The notes under the pieces are model-generated. The model saw only the letters and a list, made by a program, of their open reading frames with translations, was not told the origin of the DNA and did not search any database. A DNA stretch of 14,080 nt from Alkalimonas sp. (GTDB lineage: Bacteria; Pseudomonadota; Gammaproteobacteria; Enterobacterales; Alteromonadaceae), in NCBI GenBank assembly GCA_022565655.1, contig JAIUMG010000047.1, positions 1 to 14,080 on the forward strand, in the 5' to 3' direction. Positions 6,132-12,776 of the stretch are shown here, one piece after another. The stretch's first letter is position 1; every line of letters begins with the position of its first letter. Both the position numbers and the translations under genes were made by a program.

Positions 6132-6437
6132 TGTTTTAGCAACCAGAGGCCCGGGCCACCCCTCCCAAGTGGCCCAAACCTATACGGGTTGCACTCCCAT
6201 CCGGTCGGAAGATACACAGCCCAAGCAGTACGGTCCCCCACAACTCGGCGACGAGGCCATTGATGCCTCTCTACCGATTCAATACATCGCCAAACCAGCT
6301 ATTTATCATAAAATTATCAGAAAAAAATAACTGAACTCATCTACCCCCCCCCGGCACCAAATAATATACAAATGACAGTGCTATGCAAATGGCATGGCGA
6401 TAACTTGTTTATTTTTAGAAGGAAGGTTAGGATAAAA
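6132..6437 (+). other. Intergenic region between mtnD and the peptide gene
   Basis: 306 bases without a supported gene. It holds a 7-bp stem at 6153-6175 lacking a T-run, a small GAGGC/GCCTC hairpin at 6253-6269, and then a sharp shift to AT-rich sequence from about 6300 onward. That shift probably marks the left edge of the peptide/exporter module. A run of nine C (6344-6352) and -10-like sequences (AATAAT at 6360, TATACA at 6365) lie here, but I find no well-spaced -35 box. Confidence 0.5.
6344..6352 (+). repeat. Nine-base poly-C tract upstream of the peptide gene
   Basis: An uninterrupted run of nine C lies immediately upstream of AATAAT/TATACA, about 85 bases before the peptide start. 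Such tracts can change length by slippage. Its position could alter promoter spacing; this is an inference. Confidence 0.7.
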
Positions 6438-6623
6438 TTGAAAAGTATTGTTTCACTGGCTGCTGCAGCAACCTTATTAGCAGCAACCTCCTTTGGCGTT
6501 TGGGCCGCTTGTGGAGATAGCGATTGCTATTGGGTTGGTGGGGACTTCATCTGTGTTGTGGATGATGGCGCAGGAGGCCAGATCTGCACAATAGACGACC
6601 CATGCACGATTAATTGCCCATAA
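6438..6623 (+). CDS. Small secreted six-cysteine acidic peptide precursor
   Basis: A 61-residue precursor starting at TTG 6438, supported by AGGA 5 bases upstream. The longer frame from ATG 6372 lacks a ribosome site and would put 22 charged residues ahead of a normal signal peptide. Residues 1-23 form a Sec-type signal (MKS, hydrophobic alanine/leucine core, VWA before the predicted cut). The mature part of about 38 residues has six cysteines (25, 30, 39, 50, 56, 60), seven Asp, and no Lys, Arg, His or Glu. The even number of Cys and export to the periplasm suggest three disulfides. I do not recognise a family. The exporter genes downstream suggest it is their cargo: a toxin, bacteriocin-like or signalling peptide. 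Not proven. Confidence 0.7.
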   Translation: MKSIVSLAAAATLLAATSFGVWAACGDSDCYWVGGDFICVVDDGAGGQICTIDDPCTINCP

Positions 6624-6631
6624 GTTAATTG

Positions 6632-6663
6632 AATGATGCGGGAAAAACTTTTCTTGCATCATT
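6632..6663 (+). promoter_or_regulatory. Long hairpin between the peptide gene and the next gene
   Basis: AATGATGC (6632-6639) pairs with GCATCATT (6656-6663). Continuing inward through two G-U pairs and GAAA/TTTC gives about 14 bp around an AACT loop. Only a short T stretch (ttt) follows. It begins 8 bases after the peptide stop, so it is likely an attenuating terminator or an mRNA 3' end protector. Either would give more peptide than exporter. Confidence 0.5.
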
Positions 6664-6687
6664 TCCTGCATTTCGGAGTTATTTAGT

Positions 6688-7188
6688 ATGCGCCATATTC
6701 ACAGCCTGCTTTTGGTTATTGTATTTGCAGCCACAAACAACAGTGCCAATGCAGAAACTCAATCCATAAACTATGTATACCCAGACGATTTCCCCGCTTT
6801 TGAGCAGCTGTTCTTGCAGGGTAAATGCAAAGCAAGATTTCCTGCGGCTTATGTGTATGATATCAGCAAACAGGAGTGGTTAAGTTATGAGCATGCATTA
6901 GCCATAATACCTGAGGCTGGTGAATTGCTAAACCAGCAGCAGTGCTCAATTACTTTAAGTAAAAGTGAGCTAGCAAACCAGTTAAACCTTCAATGGGTGA
7001 GTCAGGAGAGATATGCATTGTTATTCTTCGATTATCCAGAGCAAATATTTGACGTGTTTTACAGCCAAAAGCCGGACAAAGTGGCTCGGTATGAGCAACT
7101 TCTTAGCTTACTATCTTCACTTGATCACATACCACGTTATCACATCAAGCCGCCGTTAAAGGGGCTTAGAAGCCAATTCTCAAATTAA
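6688..7188 (+). CDS. Periplasmic protein of unknown function in the peptide export module
   Basis: 166 residues with a cleavable Sec signal (hydrophobic core at 6-16, likely cut after ANA at 20-22). I recognise no family. The mature protein has exactly two cysteines (47 in QGKCKAR, 86 in QQQCSI), which may form a disulfide, and a basic C-terminal tail. It has no transmembrane segment beyond the signal and no obvious peptidase motif. The ATG is preceded by GGAG at 9 bases. It sits between the cysteine-rich peptide and the exporter genes, so plausible roles are immunity to the peptide, a chaperone, or help with maturation; all are inference from position. Its base composition is more AT-rich than that of the mtn genes. 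Confidence 0.7.
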   Translation: MRHIHSLLLVIVFAATNNSANAETQSINYVYPDDFPAFEQLFLQGKCKARFPAAYVYDISKQEWLSYEHALAIIPEAGELLNQQQCSITLSKSELANQLNLQWVSQERYALLFFDYPEQIFDVFYSQKPDKVARYEQLLSLLSSLDHIPRYHIKPPLKGLRSQFSN

Positions 7189-7209
7189 ACTAGGTCAGCG
7201 CAAATACAG

Positions 7210-8472
7210 ATGTTACATATTCCCGAGCAAGAAAGCTTTTTACATAGACTACGCTGGCCCGCTTTGCTAATGGTTGCAATAGTATTGCTGGGCTGGCTGC
7301 TGCTACAGTCTTGGCACCGGCTCACTCAGGGCAATGAACAGCCCATTAACCTGGCCCAGGTAGACACCGGTGAGGTGATTGCCGTGGTGACGGGGCAAGG
7401 CCGGTTATTGCCTCGCCAAAGCCATAGCGTGATGGCCGAGGTGGATGGTGTGATCCAGTCGCTTGAGCTGTATCCAGGCACCGAAGTACAACCCGGGGAT
7501 GTGCTGATTCGGATGCGTAACCCGTTGCTGCAACGAGAGGAGGAGCGCGCCCGTCTGGCGGTACTGGAAGCAAGGGCAGCTTTGGAAGCGGCCACCGCCA
7601 GGTTGGAGCGGGAAAGCATTGCGCTTGAAAACGAAGTCGCCATGCTGGAGGCAGAAATTCGCTTTGCCGAGCAGGAAATGGATACCTTGCAAACCTTGCT
7701 GGAGCAACAAATTCTGGCCCGGCTGGATTATTTGCGCGCCCAAACCAAACTGGAGCAATCCCGCTTACGGCATCAGTTAAGTGAGCGCAATGTTCAGGCC
7801 TTTCAGCAGGCGCGTCAGGCCGATGAACGAGCCCACCAATACCGCTTGCAGGAAGCAAAAGAGCAACTGGCGATGATCCAGCAAGATTTAGCGCATCTGG
7901 TTATCCGTGCCGAAAGCCATGGCCTGCTCAACGAGCTTAGTGAGCACATTGAAGTTGGCAAGCCGGTTCGCCGTGGTGATATTGTCGCCCAAATTACCGA
8001 GCCTAGCTCCCTGTATGCTGATATTTTAATTGCCGCATCCGACGCCAACCGAATTTTACCAGGCCAAAACGTGCAAGTGCAGGTACGGCAGCATCAACTG
8101 CAGGGTACAGTACTGCGGGTTCACCCCAGTGTTCAGCACAATCAGATTCGGGTTGAGGTCGGCTTGCCAGGTCAACTACCGGACAACGCCAGAGCCAATC
8201 TGGATGTCAGCGCCCGAATTATCACCGCTCAGGCGGATAGCGTATTGCGGGTGGCACCCATTCTAGGCCTGCGTGATGGCAACCGGGATGCTGATGTGTT
8301 TGTGCAGCAGGGGGACCGCTTTGTTCGACGCCAGATTCAGGTAGGTATTTTAGGGCGGGATCACATGGAAATTATCGGTGGCCTTCGCGCAGGCGAGCAG
8401 ATTTTACTGGACCCACCAGCCCGGCTGCAGCAGCAAGAGAGTATTCTAAGCAAGGAGTTAACTCGTGGCTGA
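7210..8472 (+). CDS. MacA/HlyD-type periplasmic adaptor of a tripartite exporter
   Basis: 420 residues: an N-terminal inner-membrane anchor at about 17-34, a first biotinyl-lipoyl half (VDGVIQ...GTEVQPGDVL) at about 75-100, a long charged heptad-like coiled-coil hairpin at about 105-235, the second lipoyl half (HGLLNEL...VGKPVRRGDIV), then beta-barrel and membrane-proximal segments. This is the membrane fusion protein layout that bridges an ABC permease to a TolC-like outer membrane channel. The ribosome site is weak, and the gene starts 21 bases after the previous stop, so translation may depend on upstream ribosomes. Its end overlaps the ATPase start by 8 bases. No outer membrane channel gene is present, so a shared TolC is probably used. 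Confidence 0.88.
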   Translation: MLHIPEQESFLHRLRWPALLMVAIVLLGWLLLQSWHRLTQGNEQPINLAQVDTGEVIAVVTGQGRLLPRQSHSVMAEVDGVIQSLELYPGTEVQPGDVLIRMRNPLLQREEERARLAVLEARAALEAATARLERESIALENEVAMLEAEIRFAEQEMDTLQTLLEQQILARLDYLRAQTKLEQSRLRHQLSERNVQAFQQARQADERAHQYRLQEAKEQLAMIQQDLAHLVIRAESHGLLNELSEHIEVGKPVRRGDIVAQITEPSSLYADILIAASDANRILPGQNVQVQVRQHQLQGTVLRVHPSVQHNQIRVEVGLPGQLPDNARANLDVSARIITAQADSVLRVAPILGLRDGNRDADVFVQQGDRFVRRQIQVGILGRDHMEIIGGLRAGEQILLDPPARLQQQESILSKELTRG

Positions 8473-9145
8473 ACTGATACAACTGCAGGAATTGCAACAC
8501 AGCTTCGGACAAGGCCAACTAAAGCAACAAGTCTTGCATGGCATTTCCCTGAGCATCCATGATGGTGAGAGTGTTGCCATTACCGGCCCCTCAGGCAGTG
8601 GCAAATCGACCTTATTATCCATTCTTGGCTTGCTGGATACGGCGACCGCAGGTCAGTATCTGCTGCGTAACCAGTCGGTTGACCAGCTGAGCCGTCAGCA
8701 GAAAAACCAGGTCCGCAACCGCCATATAGGTTGGATCTTCCAGAACTTCAATTTGATAGCCGATATGACAGCGCTTGAAAATGTGGCGCTGCCACTGCGC
8801 TTTAACCCGGAGGTTCCTGCCAATGAGTACCGGCAACGCGCCGCCGATGTTTTGGCTCAGGTGGGCCTTGCCAATAAACTGCACGCCAGGCCATCTGAGC
8901 TTTCGGGTGGCCAACAGCAACGAGTTGCCATTGCCAGAGCCCTAGTGAATAAACCCGGGTTGATTTTAGCCGACGAACCAACCGGTAATCTGGACTCGGC
9001 TACCGGCCAAAGCATTATAGACCTGCTGCTGCAACTGGCCACCGACGGTTCTGCCCTGGTGATGGTTACCCATGATCCGACCATTGCCAGCCAGTGCCAA
9101 CGCTCCGTTCACCTGGTCGATGGGCGTCTTTGCCATGCAAAGTAA
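8465..9145 (+). CDS. ABC transporter ATPase, LolD/MacB-type
   Basis: 226 residues, a stand-alone nucleotide-binding protein. Walker A GPSGSGKST at 41-49, Q-loop Gln93 in FQNFN, signature LSGGQ at 146-150, Walker B LILADEP at 166-172 followed by TGNLD, and switch His203 in THD. TGNLD after Walker B is typical of the MacB/LolD/FtsE group that powers mechanotransmission rather than substrate passage through the membrane. The start is GTG at 8465 with AGGAG 7 bases upstream, inside the end of the adaptor gene. The gene overlaps the following permease by 11 bases, so the three exporter genes are translated as a unit. Confidence 0.93.
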   Translation: MAELIQLQELQHSFGQGQLKQQVLHGISLSIHDGESVAITGPSGSGKSTLLSILGLLDTATAGQYLLRNQSVDQLSRQQKNQVRNRHIGWIFQNFNLIADMTALENVALPLRFNPEVPANEYRQRAADVLAQVGLANKLHARPSELSGGQQQRVAIARALVNKPGLILADEPTGNLDSATGQSIIDLLLQLATDGSALVMVTHDPTIASQCQRSVHLVDGRLCHAK

Positions 9146-11504
9146 TAACCTTAGTTTTCAGCTGGCGATGGAGTGGCGTTACTGGCAAGGGCAGCGCTTG
9201 AAGCTGCTGTTTATACTAACTTGTTTTGCTTTGCTTTGTGCCTTGCTTACGCTCATTTTGCAACTGGGGCACCAGTTGTTTGCAGCGCCACCAACCTGGA
9301 CCAAACCCGATGGTCATCTCTACACCCTAGCCAGACAGCATGACGATGGCCGCCTGGCACCGCTGCATCGTCAGGCCATTGATACTGCAGCCGAAGCACC
9401 GGGTGTGCAGGCTGCTGCCTGGTTTAGCATACGCAACACAAGCGTGCAACTGGCATCAGAGCCAGAGCAAGACCTGCGCACCTTGTTTTACTCCGACAGC
9501 TTTTCCCGAGTATTGGGTGTTGCAGAGCTGGCTGTTAGCGAAACCCCTGGGGTCTGGCTCAGTGAACGCTACTGGCGCGAGCGTTTGCACAGCGCCCCTG
9601 ACATCGTAGGCCAGTTGCTCAGTCATAAAAGCTTCCCGATCAGCTTGCCGATTGCCGGTGTATTGCCCGCCTCACTAAACCGAATAGGCTCTTTCCAACC
9701 TGACATTTGGTTGTCAGATCACTGGTACCGCTATCTAACGCCTTTTTCTGTCGATTCAGAAGTCATGCTGGATCGCTTTTTACAGGCCGCCCCCTTTTAT
9801 TACGGCATATTAGCCGCCTCGCAGCCTTTGCACCCTGAAGCACTGACCGAACATTTACGCCAGCAAGATCTTACCGTACCAGGTATGCGAATGGGCGGAG
9901 ATGGCTCCGAGCTGATTGTGCATGCCGGGCTAAACCTGGACCCACCAGCCAGGCTGAAACTGTTGCAGCAATGGCAGCTGGGGCTGGTACTGCTGCTTGG
10001 CTTTGGCTTGGTGGTTAGTTTAAATACCTTTACCGTCTTTACCAGCCGGCTGATCCAGCAGCAGGAAAATTACCGCATTCAGCAGGTATTAGGCGCCAAC
10101 ATCATGCAGCTACAGCTTGGCCCCTTGCTGGTTACTGTTATCATGATAGCTGCCACAGCGGTGTTGTCTTCACTGCTAAGCCAGGGCTTACTGCAACTAC
10201 TGCACAGCGACAACCTGCAAAGCACGGTAGGCGAAGCAGGCCTGTCGTTCGATTGGCAACGCTGGTTCGCCGCCCTGGCCTTAGTTGCCATCCTGTTGCT
10301 TGGCTGCACCTGTCTACCTGTGCTGCGTTTTTTACAGCAACCTCTGTTTAGCCGACAAACCGGGCAAAGTCGTAGCCGTGGCCAAAAATGGCTGGCACAA
10401 CTCAATTTAACGGCTCAGCTATGGGTTGCTCTGGTAGCACTTGCCTTTATGCTAGGCCTGAGCTGGCAGCAATGGCAGCAGTTTCGAAGTTATCCACTGG
10501 ATACCGGGTTGCAGGCATTGCCGGTGCAGCAACAAGCCACCGGGTTCGACTTTTCTGCACTGGTACAAAACAATGTTCCTCAGGTGCAGGCCGCAGAGGT
10601 CGCTTTTGAGGTTGGCTCCTTTAACAGCCAAAACAGCAACGAGTTAAAAGACGATCGCCTGGCCGGGCCCATCGCCATTCAGCAACGCATCGTGAGTGGC
10701 AATTATTTTTCCAGCTTGCAGGTACCGCTCCTACAGGGGGATGACGACTGGCAAGACGGGGTGGTTATCAATCAAACACTGGCCCAGCTGCTTGCGGCGG
10801 GCAGTGATCAGCCGCTGCTTGGCAGTGAGCTGAATTTAGGCAGCTTTGCCGGACGCCACCCGATTGTGGCCATTGTCGCTGATATTCCTCATCATGGCTT
10901 TAGCCAGAGCACCCAACCAACAGCCTATTTGCATCATCAATCTGCAGCTATGCTGGTACAATTTAGCCGCAGCCTTGAGTTCTACTTCCCTGCCGAGTAT
11001 CAGGCACGACTAAAACCTGCTTTGAAGGGCTGGCTTGAGCAACAGCTAGCAGCCCCCGAGTTTTTACAAGTACAATCACTTGCCGCGCTGTTGCAGCAGC
11101 AAGATCAGGAAAGTCGTCAACTACTGAGGTTTAGTAGCGGCATGATTCTGTTGGTGCTGTTCACCGTGTTCTTTAGCCTGTACTACCAGGTGCGAAACCG
11201 CGTCTTATTAGAACGGCAAGAATACGGGGTGTTACTTGCTCTTGGGGCCAGCGACTGGCGATTACTCACCAGAGCAACCAGCCCACCTTTACTGGGGCTG
11301 CTGCTCACGATACCTTTGGCGTTGGCAACGCTAGCCTGGCTATTGCACTCCAGCGGCTGGTTGTCAGCCTTTGCGCTGCAGTTTAACCCGGTGATTTTTG
11401 TCTTCGCAGCGATCTTGTTGTTGCTTATGGCTTGGATAGCTGCCCTGGCACCAATTACAGGGTTGCTTAAAAAGCCAATTTTTGGACTGCTACGCACTCA
11501 TTGA
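9135..11504 (+). CDS. MacB/FtsX-type ABC permease with eight predicted helices
   Basis: 789 residues, about twice the four-helix MacB membrane unit. Predicted helices: about 28-48, 283-303, 330-350 and 377-397 in the first half; 425-444, 665-686, 717-737 and 752-771 in the second. Each half has a large periplasmic region (about 50-280 and 445-665). The segment near 697-706 (RQEYGVLLALGAS) and its weaker partner near 320-330 (NYRIQQVLGAN) are the coupling motifs typical of FtsX domains. The tandem-FtsX layout can act without pairing a second subunit. I chose ATG 9135, overlapping the ATPase stop; ATG 9120 is possible. It presumably expels the six-cysteine peptide from the periplasm. No ATPase domain is fused, unlike MacB itself. 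Confidence 0.88.
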   Translation: MQSNNLSFQLAMEWRYWQGQRLKLLFILTCFALLCALLTLILQLGHQLFAAPPTWTKPDGHLYTLARQHDDGRLAPLHRQAIDTAAEAPGVQAAAWFSIRNTSVQLASEPEQDLRTLFYSDSFSRVLGVAELAVSETPGVWLSERYWRERLHSAPDIVGQLLSHKSFPISLPIAGVLPASLNRIGSFQPDIWLSDHWYRYLTPFSVDSEVMLDRFLQAAPFYYGILAASQPLHPEALTEHLRQQDLTVPGMRMGGDGSELIVHAGLNLDPPARLKLLQQWQLGLVLLLGFGLVVSLNTFTVFTSRLIQQQENYRIQQVLGANIMQLQLGPLLVTVIMIAATAVLSSLLSQGLLQLLHSDNLQSTVGEAGLSFDWQRWFAALALVAILLLGCTCLPVLRFLQQPLFSRQTGQSRSRGQKWLAQLNLTAQLWVALVALAFMLGLSWQQWQQFRSYPLDTGLQALPVQQQATGFDFSALVQNNVPQVQAAEVAFEVGSFNSQNSNELKDDRLAGPIAIQQRIVSGNYFSSLQVPLLQGDDDWQDGVVINQTLAQLLAAGSDQPLLGSELNLGSFAGRHPIVAIVADIPHHGFSQSTQPTAYLHHQSAAMLVQFSRSLEFYFPAEYQARLKPALKGWLEQQLAAPEFLQVQSLAALLQQQDQESRQLLRFSSGMILLVLFTVFFSLYYQVRNRVLLERQEYGVLLALGASDWRLLTRATSPPLLGLLLTIPLALATLAWLLHSSGWLSAFALQFNPVIFVFAAILLLLMAWIAALAPITGLLKKPIFGLLRTH

Positions 11505-11640
11505 GCAAATCCCTGCATGGCTGAGTTTTTTTCACCCGATGCATGGTTTTATCTCGTTTGTCAGCACAACGGTAACCGCTTACAGTATCCCTGTCGCCAT
11601 GAAACACGGCGGTTCCACCCTGTCTATCCTTGTCTTTTAC
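11505..11640 (+). other. Convergent intergenic region after the permease gene
   Basis: No supported gene. The open frames here overlap mtnA on the other strand and have no ribosome site. A CGCC/GGCG mini-hairpin lies near 11604-11621, ahead of the terminator. Confidence 0.4.
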
Positions 11641-11666
11641 CCGGAGCTTTTGTTCCGGTTTTTTTT
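11641..11666 (+). terminator. Intrinsic terminator of the peptide/exporter operon
   Basis: CCGGA (11641-11645) and TCCGG (11654-11658) form a stem directly followed by eight T (11659-11666). The T-run touches the stop codon of the convergent mtnA. On the minus strand there is no T-run, so it serves the plus strand only. Confidence 0.7.
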
Positions 11667-12690
11667 ATGCCAGACGTGTCAGTGCGCCATGCGCGACAGC
11701 GGCTTGATCCAATACGCCACTATCCAGAACCCAGCCAGTCACCAGGCTGGCTGGAGTGACATCAAACGCAGGGTTAAACACCGGCGCATCGGCAGGTGCC
11801 CAGCAGACACTGCCAAAACCACCCGTTACGCCGCGTACTTCGCTGGCACTGCGCTGCTCAATCGGGATCTGGCTGCCATCAGCGCAGCATGGATCGACGG
11901 TGGTATGAGGAGCCACCACGTAAAACGGGATCTGATGGTACTGCGCCAACACCGCCAGGCTGTAGGTGCCGACTTTGTTGGCAAAATCGCCATTGGCCGC
12001 AATGCGGTCTGCCCCGACGAAGATCCGATCCACCTGACCTTGCGCCATCAACATTGCTGCCATGTTGTCGCAAATCAATTGATAAGGAATGCCCAGTTGC
12101 TGACACTCCCAGGCCGTTAAACGGCCCCCTTGCAGTAAGGGGCGGGTTTCATCCACCCACAGCTGAATAGCTTTACCCTGCTGATGCGCTAAACGCACCA
12201 CCCCTAACGCAGTGCCAACGCCCGCCGTCGCCAAACCGCCGGTATTGCAGTGCGTTAACAATTGTTCACCGGGTTGTACCAGAGCAGCACCATGCTCGGC
12301 CATCTGCTGGCAAAGCTGCACATCATCGGCAAACAATTGTTCAGCGCAGGCCACCGCAGCAGCAACAAAATCATCGGCGGCTAGGGCCTGTTGCATGTGA
12401 TCCAGATTATTCATCAGATTCACTGCCGTCGGCCTGGCAGCCCGCAGAATATCAGCAGCTTGCCGCAACTGCTCACGGTGATCGCCCTGCTCGGCTCGAT
12501 AAGCCAGCAGCAGACAGGCCGCAATGCCAATCGCCGGCGCGCCACGTACCTGCAAGTTCTGGATCAACTGCACCATCTCGGCAACCGTCTGACAATGCAG
12601 CCATTGCTGTTGATGCGGTAACAAGGTCTGGTCCAGAATGAACAGCTGGTTGTGCTCGGTCTTTATACTAAGACCACGGAGATTTTTCAT
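11665..12690 (-). CDS. mtnA: S-methyl-5-thioribose-1-phosphate isomerase
   Basis: Converts methylthioribose-1-phosphate to methylthioribulose-1-phosphate, the substrate of mtnB. It has 341 residues, usual length, of the eIF2B-like fold. Motifs: RGAPAIG at 49-55, HCNTGGLAT with catalytic Cys148, DETRP at 180-184, GADRI with catalytic Asp228, and NKVGTY near 238-243. ATG at 12690 has AAGG 8 bases upstream. It is divergent from mtnK and convergent with the exporter operon. A good minus-strand promoter (12735-12763) with a perfect AGACGTCT box just downstream suggests MetJ control together with mtnK. Confidence 0.95.
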   Translation of the reverse strand: MKNLRGLSIKTEHNQLFILDQTLLPHQQQWLHCQTVAEMVQLIQNLQVRGAPAIGIAACLLLAYRAEQGDHREQLRQAADILRAARPTAVNLMNNLDHMQQALAADDFVAAAVACAEQLFADDVQLCQQMAEHGAALVQPGEQLLTHCNTGGLATAGVGTALGVVRLAHQQGKAIQLWVDETRPLLQGGRLTAWECQQLGIPYQLICDNMAAMLMAQGQVDRIFVGADRIAANGDFANKVGTYSLAVLAQYHQIPFYVVAPHTTVDPCCADGSQIPIEQRSASEVRGVTGGFGSVCWAPADAPVFNPAFDVTPASLVTGWVLDSGVLDQAAVAHGALTRLA

Positions 12691-12714
12691 GCGCTATGCC
12701 TTATTTAGCCTTGC

Positions 12715-12722
12715 AGACGTCT
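12715..12722. promoter_or_regulatory. Perfect MetJ box between mtnA and mtnK
   Basis: AGACGTCT, identical to the MetJ consensus and self-complementary, overlaps the mtnK -10 box by one base and follows the predicted mtnA start site by a few bases. The adjoining octamers match poorly (about four and three of eight), so binding may depend on this central box. Confidence 0.55.
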
Positions 12723-12727
12723 ATAAT
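12722..12727 (+). promoter_or_regulatory. -10 box for mtnK
   Basis: TATAAT, a perfect -10 element about 50 bases upstream of mtnK. No good -35 box lies at the right distance, so the promoter may need an activator or may be weak. Confidence 0.4.
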
Positions 12728-12734
12728 GTTTGCG

Positions 12735-12763
12735 ATTATGCAGTTCTGTTTCTGAGATGACAA
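12735..12763 (-). promoter_or_regulatory. Probable sigma70 promoter for mtnA
   Basis: On the minus strand TTGTCA (12758-12763) and CATAAT (12735-12740) each match five of six consensus bases and are 17 bases apart. The predicted start near 12728 gives a leader of about 40 bases that contains the MetJ box. Confidence 0.55.
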
Positions 12764-12776
12764 GTCTGTGAGCCAA

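Noticed and set aside
6153..6175. GGGCCAC/GTGGCCC stem after mtnD as an intrinsic terminator.
   Set aside because: No T-run follows on either strand, so it cannot be called as a terminator; it is noted only as a stem.
5989..6330. Plus-strand frame overlapping the end of mtnD and the intergenic region.
   Set aside because: It has no ribosome site, overlaps mtnD by more than 140 bases in another frame, and shows no recognisable protein features.
11604..11635. On the minus strand AGGGTGGAACCGCC is one base off the T-box core AGGGTGGNACCGCG.
   Set aside because: No stem I, specifier loop or terminator arrangement is visible. The sequence reads into the antisense of the permease with no amino acid gene downstream, and T-boxes are very rare in gammaproteobacteria. 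Chance or an unrelated structure is more likely.
11482..12120. Long plus-strand open frame overlapping the permease end and mtnA.
   Set aside because: It is antisense to the well-supported mtnA, has no ribosome site, and its protein has no coherent domain; it is a shadow frame.
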